Shown here piece by piece: positions 27,434 to 37,593 of a stretch of 64,000 nucleotides of DNA (within the stretch, counting starts at the first letter, position 1; the number at the start of each line of letters is the position of its first letter). Under the pieces are notes generated by a model that saw nothing but the letters and a program-made list of their open reading frames with translations, was not told where the DNA came from and did no database searches. The stretch spans positions 1 to 64,000 of the forward strand of contig NZ_JAAAMJ010000018.1 in NCBI RefSeq assembly GCF_010500835.1, read 5' to 3'. The stretch comes from Aurantimonas aggregata (GTDB lineage: Bacteria; Pseudomonadota; Alphaproteobacteria; Rhizobiales; Rhizobiaceae). A program made the position numbers and the translations under genes.

Positions 27434-27900
27434 GACCGCAGCAGCGTCAACCGGTCCAGCGCGCCCTGCAGAATGAAGGAGGCCGCCGCCGAGTCGATGC
27501 GGGTCGCCCGCTTGGCGCGGGAGACGTCCGCTTCCAGGAGGCCGCGCTCGGCCGCCACGGTCGACAGGCGCTCGTCCCAGAACATCAGCGGCCGCTCGTC
27601 CAGCCGGACATAGTTGCGCACGAACGCCCGCGTCGACTGCGCGCGGGGGCCTTCCGACCCATCCATGTTGAGGGGCAGGCCGATGACGATTCCGGCGACG
27701 CGATCGGCGGCGAGAGCCACCTGCAGCGCCGCCACGTCGGCGGTGAACTTCGTGCGGCTAATGACCTTGCGGGGCGTCGCGAAGCGCTGGCCGAGATCGG
27801 AGATCGCCAGCCCGATCGTCTTGGTGCCGAGGTCGAATCCCGCAATCGTCCGGCCGGACGGAACGGTGGCGGCAAATTCCTCGAGCGTCAGTACCGGCAT
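27430..27900 (-). CDS. ruvX: Putative Holliday junction resolvase RuvX (YqgF)
   Basis: A 156-residue RNase H-fold nuclease implicated in 16S rRNA 5' processing and in Holliday junction resolution. The family motifs are present: [17 protein letters not shown] near the N terminus, [18 protein letters not shown] in the middle, and [15 protein letters not shown] with the conserved acidic residues. The C-terminal Asp lies in [15 protein letters not shown]. The start at 27900 gives the usual short lead. Convergent with the DUF6105-like gene, sharing four bases at the stops. Confidence 0.94.
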   Translation of the reverse strand: MPVLTLEEFAATVPSGRTIAGFDLGTKTIGLAISDLGQRFATPRKVISRTKFTADVAALQVALAADRVAGIVIGLPLNMDGSEGPRAQSTRAFVRNYVRLDERPLMFWDERLSTVAAERGLLEADVSRAKRATRIDSAAASFILQGALDRLTLLRS

Positions 27901-28049
27901 GGGACGCACTGTCTCCGTCTGGTCGGTGGCGGAAGACGCCGGATCCCGCCCGGTCGTCTTGACGCCGGGCCGCGGCCGCGCACTTAGCACGCGCAGTGGC
28001 GGCTCGGACAGGGCGGCCGCCCGCCTCGTCCAGCCGCAGGAGCGCCCCC

Positions 28050-28751
28050 ATGAAGATCACCTATTTCGGCCATTCCGCCTTTCGGATCGAGGCCGGGTCC
28101 GCGGTCATTCTGATCGACCCGTTCCTCACCGGTAATCCGCATTTCAAGGGCTCGGTCGAGGACGCCGCCAACGGCGCTACCCACATCGTCCTCAGCCACG
28201 GCCATGGCGACCATGTCGGCGACACGGTCGACATCGCGAAGCGGACCGGCTGCAAGCTGGTGGCGACCTACGAACTGGCGAACTGGCTGAACGCCAAGGG
28301 CGTCGAGTCGGTCGAGCCGATGAACACCGGGGGCACCGTCGCCTTTGACGACTTCACCGTGACCCTGACGCAGGCCTTCCACTCCTCTGCCAACATCGAG
28401 GAAAATGGCGGCGTCACCTATCTCGGCATGCCGAATGGCCTGGTCTTCCACTTCAATGACGGGCCGACCGTCTACCACATGGGCGACACCGACATCTTCG
28501 CCGACATGGCGCTGATCGAGGAGCTGCATGCGCCGAAGATCGCCATGGTGCCGGTCGGCGACCGCTTCACCATGGGCGCCGCCGTCGCGGCGCTTGCCTG
28601 CCGCCGCTATTTCAACTTCGACATGATCGTCCCGATCCACTGGGGAACGATCCCGCTGCTCGACGCCAGTCCCGACAAGTTCGTCGAGGCGATGGAGGGC
28701 GACGCCGGCAGGGTCCGCAACCCGGCGATCGGCGTCGCCTTCGAGGTCTGA
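28050..28751 (+). CDS. UPF0173 metal-dependent hydrolase
   Basis: A 233-residue metallo-beta-lactamase-fold protein of the UPF0173 group. The metal site HxHxDH is seen as [11 protein letters not shown] near residue 50; other ligands are the His in QAFHSS, the Asp in HMGDTD and the His in PIHWGT. The substrate is unknown. The ATG at 28050 follows CAGGAG by six bases and begins [14 protein letters not shown], as family members do. A strong hairpin follows the stop, so it is probably a single-gene transcript before gatC. Confidence 0.93.
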   Translation: MKITYFGHSAFRIEAGSAVILIDPFLTGNPHFKGSVEDAANGATHIVLSHGHGDHVGDTVDIAKRTGCKLVATYELANWLNAKGVESVEPMNTGGTVAFDDFTVTLTQAFHSSANIEENGGVTYLGMPNGLVFHFNDGPTVYHMGDTDIFADMALIEELHAPKIAMVPVGDRFTMGAAVAALACRRYFNFDMIVPIHWGTIPLLDASPDKFVEAMEGDAGRVRNPAIGVAFEV

Positions 28752-28774
28752 CGACGGTCACGACTTTGCGTCGC

Positions 28775-28806
28775 GGCAGCGCCGGGGGAGGCCGGCGTTG
28801 CCTCCT
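28775..28806 (+). terminator. Hairpin terminator after UPF0173 gene
   Basis: GGCAGCGCCGG (28775-28785) pairs with CCGGCGTTGCC (28792-28802) over 11 bp with one G-T pair and a six-base loop. The tail is only TCCTT, so the T-run is weak, but the stem is very stable and sits between the UPF0173 stop and gatC. Confidence 0.5.
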
Positions 28807-28862
28807 TACGGCCGCGTCGCTATAGCTCGCGCCAGATAATCATACAGTTCGCAAGGACCGCC

Positions 28863-29150
28863 ATGTCCGTCGATACCGCCACCGTCCGCCGGGTTGCCCG
28901 CCTGGCCCGCATCGCCGTCACCGACGAGGATGTCGCAGCGATGGAGGGCGAACTCAACGCCATCCTCGGCTTCGTCGAACAGCTCGGCGAGGTCGACGTC
29001 GCGGGGGTGGAGCCGATGACCTCGGTGATCCCGATGGTGATGCGGAAGCGCCAGGACGAAGTGACCGACGGCGGCAAGGCGGACGACATCGTCGCCAATG
29101 CGCCGGCGAGCGAGGATCATTTCTTCGTCGTGCCGAAGGTCGTGGAGTAG
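28863..29150 (+). CDS. gatC: Asp/Glu-tRNA amidotransferase subunit GatC
   Basis: Small stabilising subunit (95 residues) of the GatCAB amidotransferase, which converts Asp-tRNA-Asn and Glu-tRNA-Gln to the amidated forms. The helical N terminus ([17 protein letters not shown]) and the C-terminal [22 protein letters not shown] with PKVVE end are typical. Its presence implies that the organism lacks at least one of the direct Asn/Gln charging routes. gatA and gatB follow with other genes interleaved. Confidence 0.96.
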   Translation: MSVDTATVRRVARLARIAVTDEDVAAMEGELNAILGFVEQLGEVDVAGVEPMTSVIPMVMRKRQDEVTDGGKADDIVANAPASEDHFFVVPKVVE

Positions 29151-29156
29151 CGCCGC

Positions 29157-29627
29157 ATGGCCGTGTCCATCGCCGTCGAGACGCCCCTGCGGGATGCAAT
29201 TCGGGCGCTGGTGGCCGATCTGAACGCCCATCTGAGGCCCTTGTCGCCGCCGGAGTTCCAGTTCCAGATGACGGCGGAACAGATGGCGGGTGATGACACC
29301 ACCGTCTTCGTCGCGCGGGACGATGCCCAGGCCGTGGTGGGAATGGGCGCGCTGCGCCGTCACGACGCCTCGCTCGGCGAGGTGAAGCGGATGTTCTCCA
29401 TCCCCGCCATGCGCGGCACCGGCATCGGCTGGCGCCTGCTGCAGGCGATCGAGGCGGAGGCCATTCGCCAGAAGCTCGAGCGGCTCGTCCTGGAAACCGG
29501 CGGCACGACCGGCTTCGAACCGGCTTGGGCGCTCTACGAACGCGCCGGCTTCACACGACGTGGCGCCTTCCTCGACTACCCTAATTCCGAATTCAGTCGC
29601 TTTTACGAAAAGATGCTGCCCCGATGA
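29157..29627 (+). CDS. GNAT family N-acetyltransferase
   Basis: A 156-residue acetyltransferase of the GCN5-related fold. Motif A for acetyl-CoA is seen in [21 protein letters not shown] (R-x-x-G-x-G/I) and motif B in [17 protein letters not shown]. The overall style (small, with [14 protein letters not shown] at the end) resembles PA4534-like or YsnE-type acetyltransferases; the substrate is unknown. It sits between gatC (six bases) and gatA (ATGA overlap) and so is coupled to translation of the amidotransferase. Confidence 0.85.
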   Translation: MAVSIAVETPLRDAIRALVADLNAHLRPLSPPEFQFQMTAEQMAGDDTTVFVARDDAQAVVGMGALRRHDASLGEVKRMFSIPAMRGTGIGWRLLQAIEAEAIRQKLERLVLETGGTTGFEPAWALYERAGFTRRGAFLDYPNSEFSRFYEKMLPR

Positions 29628-31105
29628 CCGATCTGACATCCCTGACCATCGCCGAGGCCCGCGACAAGCTGAAGGCGAAGGCGTTCTCCGCCACCGAACT
29701 CACGCAGGCCTACGTTTCGGCAATCGAAGCGGCCAACGAGCAGCTCAACGCCTATGTCATGCCGACGCCGGACAAGGCGCTGGCGATGGCAGCGCGGTCG
29801 GACGAACGCCTCGCGAAGGGCGAGGCAGGGCCACTCGAAGGCATTCCGCTAGGCATCAAGGATCTCTACGCTACCGAGGGCGTCCATACGCAGGCCTGCA
29901 GCAAGATCCTGAAAGGCTTCGAGCCGCGCTACGAATCGACCGTGACTGCCAATCTGTGGGCGGACGGCGCGGTGATGCTGGGCAAGCTCAACATGGACGA
30001 GTTCGCCATGGGCTCCTCCAACGAGAGCTCCTGCTACGGACCGGTGAAGAACCCCTGGCGCCGCAAGGGGTCGAATGTCGACCTCGTACCCGGCGGTTCG
30101 TCCGGTGGCTCGGCGGCGGCGGTCGCGGCGCATCTGGCCGCCGGTGCTACGGCGACCGACACTGGCGGATCGATCCGCCAGCCTGCGGCCCTCACCGGCA
30201 CGGTCGGCATCAAGCCGACCTACGGGCGCTGCTCGCGCTGGGGCATCGTCGCCTTTGCCTCCTCGCTCGACCAGGCCGGCCCGATCGGCCGCGATGTTCG
30301 CGACGCGGCGATCATGCTGCGCTCGATGGCGTCGGTCGATCCCAAGGACACGACCTCCGTCGACCGCCCGGTGCCCGACTACGAGGCCGCCGTGGGCCGT
30401 TCGGTGAAGGGGCTGCGGATCGGCGTGCCGAAGGAATACCGCGTCGACGGCATGCCCGCCGAGATCGAGGCGCTCTGGCAGCAGGGTATCGCCTGGCTGA
30501 AGGACGCCGGCGCCGAGATCGTCGACGTCTCGCTGCCGCACACGAAATACGCGCTGCCCGCCTACTACATCGTCGCCCCGGCCGAAGCCTCGTCGAACCT
30601 CGCGCGCTATGACGGCGTGCGCTACGGCCTGCGCGTGCCCGGCAAGGACCTGACGGAGATGTACGAGCGGACGCGGGCCGAAGGCTTCGGCCGCGAGGTC
30701 AAGCGCCGCATCATGATCGGCACCTACGTGCTGTCGGCCGGCTATTACGACGCCTATTACCTGCAGGCGCAGAAGGTTCGCACGCTGATCAAGCGCGACT
30801 TCGAGACGGTGTATGCCGACGGTATCGACGCGTTGCTGACGCCGGCGACGCCGTCGGCGGCCTTCGGCATCGCCGATCAGGACATGGCGTCCGATCCGGT
30901 CAAGATGTACCTCAACGACATCTTCACCGTCACGGTGAACATGGCCGGCCTTCCCGGCATCGCCGTGCCGGCGGGGCTGACGGCGGAAGGGCTGCCGCTC
31001 GGGCTGCAGCTGATCGGCCGGCCGTTCGACGAGGAAACGCTGTTCTCGCTAGGCTCGGTGATCGAAGAGGCGGCTGGCCGCTTCGAGCCGGCAAAGTGGT
31101 GGTGA
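29624..31105 (+). CDS. gatA: Asp/Glu-tRNA amidotransferase subunit GatA
   Basis: Amidase subunit (493 residues) that frees ammonia from glutamine for GatB. The amidase signature is complete: catalytic Lys in [13 protein letters not shown] (about residue 79), [33 protein letters not shown] with the cis-Ser and nucleophilic Ser. The C-terminal segment ends FEPAKWW. The ATG overlaps the preceding GNAT stop. gatB follows about a kilobase later, after a small protein and an inserted Uma2 gene. Confidence 0.97.
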   Translation: MTDLTSLTIAEARDKLKAKAFSATELTQAYVSAIEAANEQLNAYVMPTPDKALAMAARSDERLAKGEAGPLEGIPLGIKDLYATEGVHTQACSKILKGFEPRYESTVTANLWADGAVMLGKLNMDEFAMGSSNESSCYGPVKNPWRRKGSNVDLVPGGSSGGSAAAVAAHLAAGATATDTGGSIRQPAALTGTVGIKPTYGRCSRWGIVAFASSLDQAGPIGRDVRDAAIMLRSMASVDPKDTTSVDRPVPDYEAAVGRSVKGLRIGVPKEYRVDGMPAEIEALWQQGIAWLKDAGAEIVDVSLPHTKYALPAYYIVAPAEASSNLARYDGVRYGLRVPGKDLTEMYERTRAEGFGREVKRRIMIGTYVLSAGYYDAYYLQAQKVRTLIKRDFETVYADGIDALLTPATPSAAFGIADQDMASDPVKMYLNDIFTVTVNMAGLPGIAVPAGLTAEGLPLGLQLIGRPFDEETLFSLGSVIEEAAGRFEPAKWW

Positions 31106-31109
31106 GCCG

Positions 31110-31346
31110 ATGAGCCAGCTGCGCGAGGCCCTCGACTGCCTGGCGGCCGGCGACTGGCTGGGCGCGCACGCCGTGGTGCAGGACGATCCCTCGGCCGAAG
31201 CGGCCTGGATCCACGCGCATCTTCATCGCGTCGAGGGCGATCCCGACAATGCCGCCTACTGGTATCGCAAGGCCGGACGGCCGGCGGCGAAGGGAAGCCT
31301 CGAGGACGAGCGCGCCGCGATCATCGCGGCACTAGGGGCTGGCTGA
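31110..31346 (+). CDS. Small conserved protein after gatA
   Basis: A 78-residue protein with a TPR-like pair of helices. The core WIHAHLHRVEGDPDNAAYWYRKAGR resembles a motif I know from widespread small uncharacterised bacterial proteins. It starts four bases after the gatA stop and so is co-transcribed with it. It ends one base before the stop of the convergent Uma2 gene. Function unknown; the helical repeat suggests protein binding. Confidence 0.7.
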   Translation: MSQLREALDCLAAGDWLGAHAVVQDDPSAEAAWIHAHLHRVEGDPDNAAYWYRKAGRPAAKGSLEDERAAIIAALGAG

Positions 31347-31347
31347 C

Positions 31348-31950
31348 TCAGTCCTGCGAATTGTTCGCGGCCGAAGGGATGCCAAAATAGATTTCATCTA
31401 GCGGAAGATCACAGGCCAGGGCCGCCACCTTAACTGCACCGGCGGTAACGATCGTCGCATGCGCGGACCATTTGCCGTCGTAACCGCGATCCCACTGCCA
31501 GATACGGGGCGTCTCCTGATCCACGACGAGATAGGTTTGAAGCGCCTTCAGGGCTTGGTATTCGACGCGCTTGGGTCCGAAATCCTCCGGGGCCGTCGAC
31601 TCGGACAGAACTTCGACGATGAGTACGGCGCTGTCGGTCGTGCGGCCGCCGGGCGGTCCTCCTGCCGGCTCGACCATAATGTCGGCGTAGCGGATTGATC
31701 GGGGACCCGTCTGTATCGCGAAGTCGCCCTGGTGGACGAGGAAGGCCGACCGGTCGATCTGTGTCTGAAGCATATGGTCGAGATTGCCGACGATCCGAGA
31801 GTGCGACCGCTTCACGAATGGTTGCATCTGCGGCGCCCCGTCCACGAGCTCGAACCGTCTCGGCTGGCCTTCCAGCCATTCAAAGAAGGCGGCGATCGTC
31901 AGGTCTGTGGGAAGAACTGACGATGGCCGTGTCTCGGTGAGGGCGCTCAT
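31348..31950 (-). CDS. Uma2 family endonuclease (DUF820)
   Basis: A 200-residue protein of the Uma2/DUF820 group, with a PD-(D/E)XK nuclease fold. Visible core: RFELVDGAPQMQP near the N terminus, the acidic strand IRYADIMVEP (about residue 92), and the ExK-like strand VLIVEVLSESTAPED. These proteins are most numerous in cyanobacteria and some rhizobia, often in many copies; the biological target is not known. It lies on the opposite strand between the small gene after gatA and gatB, interrupting the usual gatA-gatB spacing, so it looks like an insertion. Base composition is only slightly less GC-rich than its surroundings by eye. Confidence 0.85.
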   Translation of the reverse strand: MSALTETRPSSVLPTDLTIAAFFEWLEGQPRRFELVDGAPQMQPFVKRSHSRIVGNLDHMLQTQIDRSAFLVHQGDFAIQTGPRSIRYADIMVEPAGGPPGGRTTDSAVLIVEVLSESTAPEDFGPKRVEYQALKALQTYLVVDQETPRIWQWDRGYDGKWSAHATIVTAGAVKVAALACDLPLDEIYFGIPSAANNSQD

Positions 31951-32110
31951 GAACCGCTCCTTGAAGAAGGCAGCTCAAAACTAGCATATAGAAAAGCAGA
32001 TCGCAGCAGACGGGACAAAGCCGTGGGAAGCTGACCGCCGGCGCGCTTGAACCCCTTCGGCCTTTCCTCTAGCGAACTAGCACGCTCCTCAGCAGGTTTC
32101 CGGATACGCC

Positions 32111-33610
32111 ATGACCCTCGTCGACACCCGCACGCCCGATCCGAAGAACTTCGTCGCCGGCGCTACCGGGGACTGGGAGATCATCGTCGGCATGGAAGTC
32201 CATGCGCAGGTCCTGTCGGAGTCGAAGCTGTTCTCCGGCGCCTCGACGAGCTTCGGCGGCGCGCCGAACGACCATGTCAGCCTGGTCGATGCCGCGATGC
32301 CGGGCATGCTGCCGGTGATCAACGAGGAATGCGTTCGCCAGGCGATCCGAACCGGGCTCGGTCTCAAGGCCGAGATCCGGCACCGGTCGGTGTTCGACCG
32401 GAAGAACTATTTCTACCCGGACCTGCCGCAGGGGTACCAGATCTCCCAGTTCAAGGACCCGATTGTCGGGGAGGGGATCGTCTCGGTCGCGGTCGGGCCC
32501 GACTCGAAAGGCGAGTTCGAGACGATCGAGGTCGGCGTCGAGCGGCTGCATCTCGAACAGGATGCCGGCAAGTCGCTGCACGACCAGCATGCGACGATGT
32601 CGTTCGTCGACCTAAACCGTTCCGGCGTCGCCCTGATGGAGATCGTCTCCAAGCCCGACATGCGCTCGGCCGACGAGGCGAAGGCCTTCCTGACCAAGCT
32701 GCGGACCATCCTGCGCTATCTCGGCACCTGCGACGGCAACATGGACGAAGGCTCCATGCGCGCCGACGTCAACGTCTCGGTGCGACGTCCCGGCGGCGCC
32801 TTCGGCACGCGCTGCGAGATCAAGAACGTCAACTCGATCCGCTTCGTCGGCCAGTCAATCGATTCCGAGGCACGACGCCAGATCGCGATCCTCGAGGATG
32901 GCGGCACGATCGACCAGGAGACGCGGCTGTTCGACCCGGTGAAGGGCGAGACGCGGGCGATGCGCAGCAAGGAAGACGCGCACGACTATCGCTATTTCCC
33001 CGATCCGGATCTCCTGCCGCTGGAGTTCGACCAGGCCTATATCGACGCGCTGCTGAAGGAACTGCCGGAGCTGCCGGACGAGAAGCGCAACCGGCTGATC
33101 GCCGATGCGGGCCTATCGGCCTATGACGCCTCGATCCTCGTCTCGGAAAAGGCGATTGCGGACTACTTCGAAAAGGTCGCCGAAGGACGCGACGGCAAGC
33201 AGGCGGCGAACTGGGTGATCAACGATCTGCTCGGCGCACTGAACAAGGACGGCAAGTCGATCGAGTCCAGTCCCGTCTCGGCCGCGCAGCTGGGCACCAT
33301 CCTCGACCTCATCCGCGAGGAAGTGATCTCGGGCAAGATCGCCAAGGAGCTATTCGAGATCGTCTGGGCCGAAGGCGGCGATCCGCGGGAAGTGGTCGAG
33401 GCGCGCGGCATGCGCCAGGTCACCGACACAGGCGCGATCGAGGCTGCGGTGGATGAAGTGATCGCCGCCAACCCGGACAAGGTCGAGCAGGCCAAGGCGA
33501 AGCCGTCGATGGCCGGCTGGTTCGTCGGCCAGGTGATGAAGGCGACCGGCGGCAAGGCGAGCCCCGGCGCGGTCAACGCACTGGTCAAGGCGAAGCTCGG
33601 CGTCGAATGA
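32111..33610 (+). CDS. gatB: Asp/Glu-tRNA amidotransferase subunit GatB
   Basis: Kinase/transamidation subunit (499 residues) that activates the misacylated tRNA. It begins the conserved core with [22 protein letters not shown]. It has [15 protein letters not shown], the [17 protein letters not shown]-like motif ([19 protein letters not shown]) and [15 protein letters not shown]. The C-terminal tRNA-binding YqeY-like domain ends in [21 protein letters not shown]. The stop overlaps the next GNAT gene by ATGA. Confidence 0.97.
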   Translation: MTLVDTRTPDPKNFVAGATGDWEIIVGMEVHAQVLSESKLFSGASTSFGGAPNDHVSLVDAAMPGMLPVINEECVRQAIRTGLGLKAEIRHRSVFDRKNYFYPDLPQGYQISQFKDPIVGEGIVSVAVGPDSKGEFETIEVGVERLHLEQDAGKSLHDQHATMSFVDLNRSGVALMEIVSKPDMRSADEAKAFLTKLRTILRYLGTCDGNMDEGSMRADVNVSVRRPGGAFGTRCEIKNVNSIRFVGQSIDSEARRQIAILEDGGTIDQETRLFDPVKGETRAMRSKEDAHDYRYFPDPDLLPLEFDQAYIDALLKELPELPDEKRNRLIADAGLSAYDASILVSEKAIADYFEKVAEGRDGKQAANWVINDLLGALNKDGKSIESSPVSAAQLGTILDLIREEVISGKIAKELFEIVWAEGGDPREVVEARGMRQVTDTGAIEAAVDEVIAANPDKVEQAKAKPSMAGWFVGQVMKATGGKASPGAVNALVKAKLGVE

Positions 33611-34107
33611 CCTTCTACGTTCGCACCGCAGGCCTGCGCGACCTGGAAGCAGTCAGCGTGCTGCTCGGCGAGACCTGGCACGCCACCTATGACGGCATCT
33701 ACGGCGCCGATCGCGTGGCCGAGATCACCGGCTCGTGGCACTCGGTCGACGCGCTCAAGTCACGCCTCGGCAAGCTGAACGCCGAATTCGTGGTCGGCGA
33801 CGACGGCGAGCGCATCGGCGGCATGGCCTTCGCCGCGGCTGCCGGGCCGGACGGCAAGACCGTCGTGCTGCACCAGCTCTACGTCCATCCCGACTGCCAG
33901 GGCAGCGGATTGGGCAGCGCCCTGCTTGCCGAGATCATCGAGTCGTTTCCGCAGGCGGACCGACTCCGGCTGGAGGTGGAGGAGGCCAACGAACCGGCCA
34001 TTCGCTTCTATCGCGCCCGGGGATTCGCCAAGACCGGTTCGACGGCGAATTGCGGTGCGGCGGATTCGGGCATTCCGGCGGCGATCTACGAAAAGCCGCT
34101 CGGGTGA
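33607..34107 (+). CDS. GNAT family N-acetyltransferase
   Basis: A 166-residue acetyltransferase. It starts [26 protein letters not shown], like the RimI-type/YhbS-like group. It has the acetyl-CoA loop [20 protein letters not shown] (Q-x-x-G-x-G) and [13 protein letters not shown] near the end. It is the second GNAT coupled to a gat gene in this region, here by an ATGA overlap with gatB. Substrate unknown. Confidence 0.88.
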   Translation: MTFYVRTAGLRDLEAVSVLLGETWHATYDGIYGADRVAEITGSWHSVDALKSRLGKLNAEFVVGDDGERIGGMAFAAAAGPDGKTVVLHQLYVHPDCQGSGLGSALLAEIIESFPQADRLRLEVEEANEPAIRFYRARGFAKTGSTANCGAADSGIPAAIYEKPLG

Positions 34108-34183
34108 GCCGCCAAGCCCGGCAATGGACATTTCACCAGCGGGGCAGCATAAGGTCCCGGCATCGAGACGGATTGGGATCGCC

Positions 34184-34564
34184 ATGAAAGACTGGCTGCT
34201 GCAGATCTTCACCTGGTGGAACGGTCAGACGATCGGCACGAGGTTCTACACTTGGCGGTTCGGCCGCAACGTCGGCACGGACGAGTTCGGCAACGTCTAT
34301 CACGAGAACGCCGACGGCTCGAAGCGCTGGGTCATCTACAACGGTCCTGCCGAGCCCTCGATGATCCCGCCCGGCTGGAACGGCTGGATGCATCACCGCG
34401 TCGACACGCCGCCGACCGTGGAAGACTACCGCCCGCACGCCTGGGAGAAGCCGCATCTGCCGAACTTCACCGGCACCGGCAAGGCCTACCGGCCGAAGGG
34501 CTCGCTGCTCAACCCGGCCGACCGGCCGCGCGTCACCGGCGACTACGACGCCTGGACGCCCTGA
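34184..34564 (+). CDS. NDUFA12-like NADH:ubiquinone oxidoreductase accessory subunit
   Basis: A 126-residue homologue of the complex I 17.2-kDa subunit (B17.2/NDUFA12) found in alphaproteobacteria and mitochondria. The family motif GTDEFGNVYHE followed by RWVIYNG, then IPPGWNGWMHH, is intact. It attaches peripherally to complex I. The ATG at 34184 gives MKDWLLQIFTWWNGQTIGTRFYT, the usual start; an open frame runs further upstream through the GNAT gene but out of register. The position before DUF2155 and aat is one I associate with this order. Confidence 0.93.
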   Translation: MKDWLLQIFTWWNGQTIGTRFYTWRFGRNVGTDEFGNVYHENADGSKRWVIYNGPAEPSMIPPGWNGWMHHRVDTPPTVEDYRPHAWEKPHLPNFTGTGKAYRPKGSLLNPADRPRVTGDYDAWTP

Positions 34565-34723
34565 CAGGTTTGGCTGCCGTTCAGGACGAGCGGACGCGGT
34601 CCGCGCCCGCCGTGGTTGGTTGCCGGTCGGGTCCGTCCGGCTATCCGTCCCAGCCTCCGCCGCAATTGCGTGGCACGCCCTGTGACACAGGCCCTTGCGC
34701 CCGTGCCGACTGAAGGTCATCCG

Positions 34724-35128
34724 ATGAAGCGCCGCCTCCCGACGTCGATCCTTGCTGCGCTGATGGTCATGGCATGCGCCCCCGCCAGCGCGCAGCAGCG
34801 TGTCGAGAACCCGGTGGCGGTGTTTTCCGGTCTGGACAAGATCACCGGCCGGATCACCAGCTTCGACGTCTATATCGACGAGACGGTGCAGTTCGGGTCG
34901 CTGCAGGTCACGCCGAAGGTCTGCTACACCAGCGCCGAGGGCGAGGCGACCCGGACCGATGCGTTCATCGAGGTCGACGAGATCACGCTCGACCGGGAGA
35001 TCCGGCAGATCTTCTCCGGCTGGATGTTTGCCGATTCTCCCGGCCTCAACGCCGTGGAGCACCCGGTCTACGACGTCTGGCTGAAGGACTGTAAGACCGA
35101 CTCGGCGGTTCCCGCACCGGAAGGGTGA
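34724..35128 (+). CDS. DUF2155 domain-containing secreted protein
   Basis: A 134-residue protein with a clear signal peptide ([25 protein letters not shown], split after Ala), so it is exported to the periplasm. The mature part has [17 protein letters not shown], a DUF2155 hallmark, with [12 protein letters not shown] and [27 protein letters not shown]. Two conserved cysteines may form a disulfide. The start at 34724 is set by the signal peptide; the frame is open 36 codons further. Its last 61 bases overlap the convergent aat gene. Function unknown. Confidence 0.88.
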   Translation: MKRRLPTSILAALMVMACAPASAQQRVENPVAVFSGLDKITGRITSFDVYIDETVQFGSLQVTPKVCYTSAEGEATRTDAFIEVDEITLDREIRQIFSGWMFADSPGLNAVEHPVYDVWLKDCKTDSAVPAPEG

Positions 35129-35736
35129 AATGTCGCGTCCGCGGCGACGGCGTCCTCGAGCAGGAGCTGGTAGTCGTCACGGGGGATTTCGATCGCCCCG
35201 AAGCTCGCCAGATGTTCCGTCAGGAACTGGGTGTCGAGCAGCTGGTAACCGCCGCGCCTGAGCCGGTCGCATAGATACGCCAGCGTGATCTTCGAGGCGT
35301 CGGTGCGGCGCGAGAACATGCTCTCGCCGAAGAAGGCCGCACCCAGCGACACGCCGTAGAGACCGCCGACGAGGTGCACGCCCTCCCACGCCTCGACGGA
35401 ATGCGCGAAACCTTCCCGGAAGAGTTCCAGATAGAGCGCGCGGATCTGGCTGTTGATCCAGGTCTGGGTGCGCCCGGGTGCCGGCTCGGCGCAGGCATCG
35501 ACGACGGCGGGGAACGCCGTGTCGATGCGGATCTCGAACGGCTGCCGCCGGATCGTCTTGCGCAGGCTGCGCGACAGATGGAACTGATCCAGCGGCAGGA
35601 TGCCGCGCTCGGTCGGGTCGATCCAGAAGATGCGCGGGTCGTCGGCGCTCTCGGCCATCGGGAAGATGCCGCACGCATAGGCCTTCAGAAGGATGGCCGG
35701 CGTGATCTCGAACCGCTGACCGCCCCGCCGAACCAT
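35068..35736 (-). CDS. aat: Leucyl/phenylalanyl-tRNA-protein transferase
   Basis: Transfers Leu or Phe from tRNA to proteins with N-terminal Arg or Lys, feeding the ClpAP N-end rule pathway. The 222 residues include [12 protein letters not shown], the signature [53 protein letters not shown]-like (SKITLAYL), and [16 protein letters not shown]. The start is two bases after accC ends. The 3' end overlaps the tail of the DUF2155 gene on the other strand by 61 bases, more than is usual for two intact convergent genes. Confidence 0.95.
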   Translation of the reverse strand: MVRRGGQRFEITPAILLKAYACGIFPMAESADDPRIFWIDPTERGILPLDQFHLSRSLRKTIRRQPFEIRIDTAFPAVVDACAEPAPGRTQTWINSQIRALYLELFREGFAHSVEAWEGVHLVGGLYGVSLGAAFFGESMFSRRTDASKITLAYLCDRLRRGGYQLLDTQFLTEHLASFGAIEIPRDDYQLLLEDAVAADATFHPSGAGTAESVLQSFSQTS

Positions 35737-35738
35737 GA

Positions 35739-37088
35739 TTACCCGGCTCCGCCGGCGGCCAGGTAGTTCTCCAGCCAGTGGATGTCGTAGTCACCGGCGC
35801 CGATGTCGGGGTTGTCGACGAGATCGCGGAACAGCGGCAGCGTCGTCTTGACCCCGTCTACGACGATCTCGTCGAGCGCCCGGCGCAGGCGCATCATGCA
35901 TTCGGCGCGGTTGCGGCCGTGAACGATCAGCTTGCCGATCAGGCTGTCGTAGAAGGGCGGGATCGCATAGCCCTGATAGACACCCGAATCGACGCGAACG
36001 CCGAGGCCGCCCGGCGTGTGATAATGGGTGATCGTGCCCGGCGACGGGGCGAAGGTCTTCGGATCCTCGGCGTTGATCCGGCACTCGATGGCGTGCCCCG
36101 AGAAGACGATCTCCGACTGGGTGATCGACAGGCCCTGGCCGGCGGCGACGCGGATCTGTTCGTGGACGAGGTCGAGGCCGGTGATCGCCTCGGTGACCGG
36201 GTGCTCGACCTGCAGGCGGGTGTTCATCTCGATGAAGAAGAACTCGCCGTTCTCGTAGAGGAACTCGATCGTGCCGGCGCCGCGATAGCCGAGCTTGGCG
36301 ATCGCATCGGCGCAGATCCCGCCGATCGATGCGCGCTGCTCCTCGGTCAAGGCCGGCGAATTGGCTTCTTCCCAGACCTTCTGGTGGCGACGCTGCAAGG
36401 AGCAGTCGCGCTCGCCGAGATGGATGGCATTGCCCTTGCCGTCGCCGAAGACCTGCACCTCGATATGGCGCGGCTTCTCGAGATATTTCTCGATATAGAC
36501 GGCGTCGTCGCCGAAAGCGGCGCCCGCTTCGGTCCGAGCGGTGGACAGGGCGACCGAAAGGTCGGCGCGCGAGCGTGCCACCTTCATGCCGCGGCCACCG
36601 CCACCGGCGGAAGCCTTCACGAGGACCGGGAAGCCGATATCGTCGGCTATCCGCAGTGCCTCGTCGTCGTCAGTCACGGCGCCGGGCGAGCCGGGTACGA
36701 CCGGGATGCCGAGGCGCATTGCGGTGCGCTTGGCCTCGATCTTGTCGCCCATGATCCGGATGTGCTCGGCGGTCGGGCCGATGAAGGTGATGTTGTGGGC
36801 GTCGAGGATGTCGGCGAAGCGGGCGTTTTCCGACAGAAAGCCGTAGCCGGGATGCACCGCATCGGCGCCGGAGATCTCGCAGGCCGCCACGATCGAGGGA
36901 ATGTTGAGATAGCTGTCGCGCGACGGCGGCGGGCCGATGCAGACGCTTTCATCGGCAAGACGCACATGCATGGCGGTGTTGTCGGCGGTCGAGTGCACCG
37001 CCACAGTGGGGATGCCGAGTTCCTTGCAGGCCCTCAGGACCCGCAGCGCGATCTCGCCGCGGTTGGCGATCAGGACCTTCTTGAACAT
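35739..37088 (-). CDS. accC: Acetyl-CoA carboxylase, biotin carboxylase subunit
   Basis: Carboxylates the biotin on AccB using ATP and bicarbonate, the first half of malonyl-CoA synthesis. The 449 residues have the N-terminal [19 protein letters not shown], the ATP-grasp glycine loop [12 protein letters not shown], the [14 protein letters not shown] strand, and the catalytic [13 protein letters not shown]. It lies nine bases after accB and two before aat, in one operon. Confidence 0.97.
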   Translation of the reverse strand: MFKKVLIANRGEIALRVLRACKELGIPTVAVHSTADNTAMHVRLADESVCIGPPPSRDSYLNIPSIVAACEISGADAVHPGYGFLSENARFADILDAHNITFIGPTAEHIRIMGDKIEAKRTAMRLGIPVVPGSPGAVTDDDEALRIADDIGFPVLVKASAGGGGRGMKVARSRADLSVALSTARTEAGAAFGDDAVYIEKYLEKPRHIEVQVFGDGKGNAIHLGERDCSLQRRHQKVWEEANSPALTEEQRASIGGICADAIAKLGYRGAGTIEFLYENGEFFFIEMNTRLQVEHPVTEAITGLDLVHEQIRVAAGQGLSITQSEIVFSGHAIECRINAEDPKTFAPSPGTITHYHTPGGLGVRVDSGVYQGYAIPPFYDSLIGKLIVHGRNRAECMMRLRRALDEIVVDGVKTTLPLFRDLVDNPDIGAGDYDIHWLENYLAAGGAG

Positions 37089-37097
37089 GCTGGCCCC

Positions 37098-37562
37098 TTA
37101 CGCGATCACGACGAGCGCTTCGCCGTATTCCACGGGCTGGGCGTTCTCGACGCAGATGCGGGTGATCCGACCGGCGCGAGGCGCCGGGATCTGGTTCATG
37201 GTCTTCATCGCCTCGATGATCAGCACCGTCTCGCCTTCGGCGACCTGCTGCCCGACCTCGATGAAGTTCTTCGCGCCAGGTGCGGAAGCGAGATAGACCG
37301 TGCCGACCATCGGCGAAGGCACGGTGCCGGGCTCAGGCCCGGTCGGTGCCGCGGGCGCCGGCTGCGACGCGGGGGCGAGGGCCTGCTGCATCGGCTGAGG
37401 GGCCTGCATGTACTGCATCGGCTGCGGATAGTCCTTCTGGCGCGACACGCGCACCCGGACCGACCCGCGCTCGATCTCGATCTCCGTCAGGTCGGTGTCG
37501 TTCAGGATGGTCGCCAGCTCGCGCACCAGCGCGGGGTCGAGGTTGTGATCTTCTCTGGACAT
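37098..37562 (-). CDS. accB: Acetyl-CoA carboxylase biotin carboxyl carrier protein
   Basis: Carrier protein of 154 residues. An N-terminal helical region is joined by a flexible linker rich in proline, alanine, glutamine and methionine (about residues 45-80, PMQYMQAPQPMQQ) to the biotinyl domain. Biotin is attached to the Lys in LIIEAMKTMNQI. The C terminus YGEALVVIA is typical. The start at 37562 has GGAAAAAG just before it; a longer open frame lacks support. accC follows directly. Confidence 0.96.
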   Translation of the reverse strand: MSREDHNLDPALVRELATILNDTDLTEIEIERGSVRVRVSRQKDYPQPMQYMQAPQPMQQALAPASQPAPAAPTGPEPGTVPSPMVGTVYLASAPGAKNFIEVGQQVAEGETVLIIEAMKTMNQIPAPRAGRITRICVENAQPVEYGEALVVIA

Positions 37563-37593
37563 CTTTTTCCTTCGGCCGCTCGGACCCGATGCT

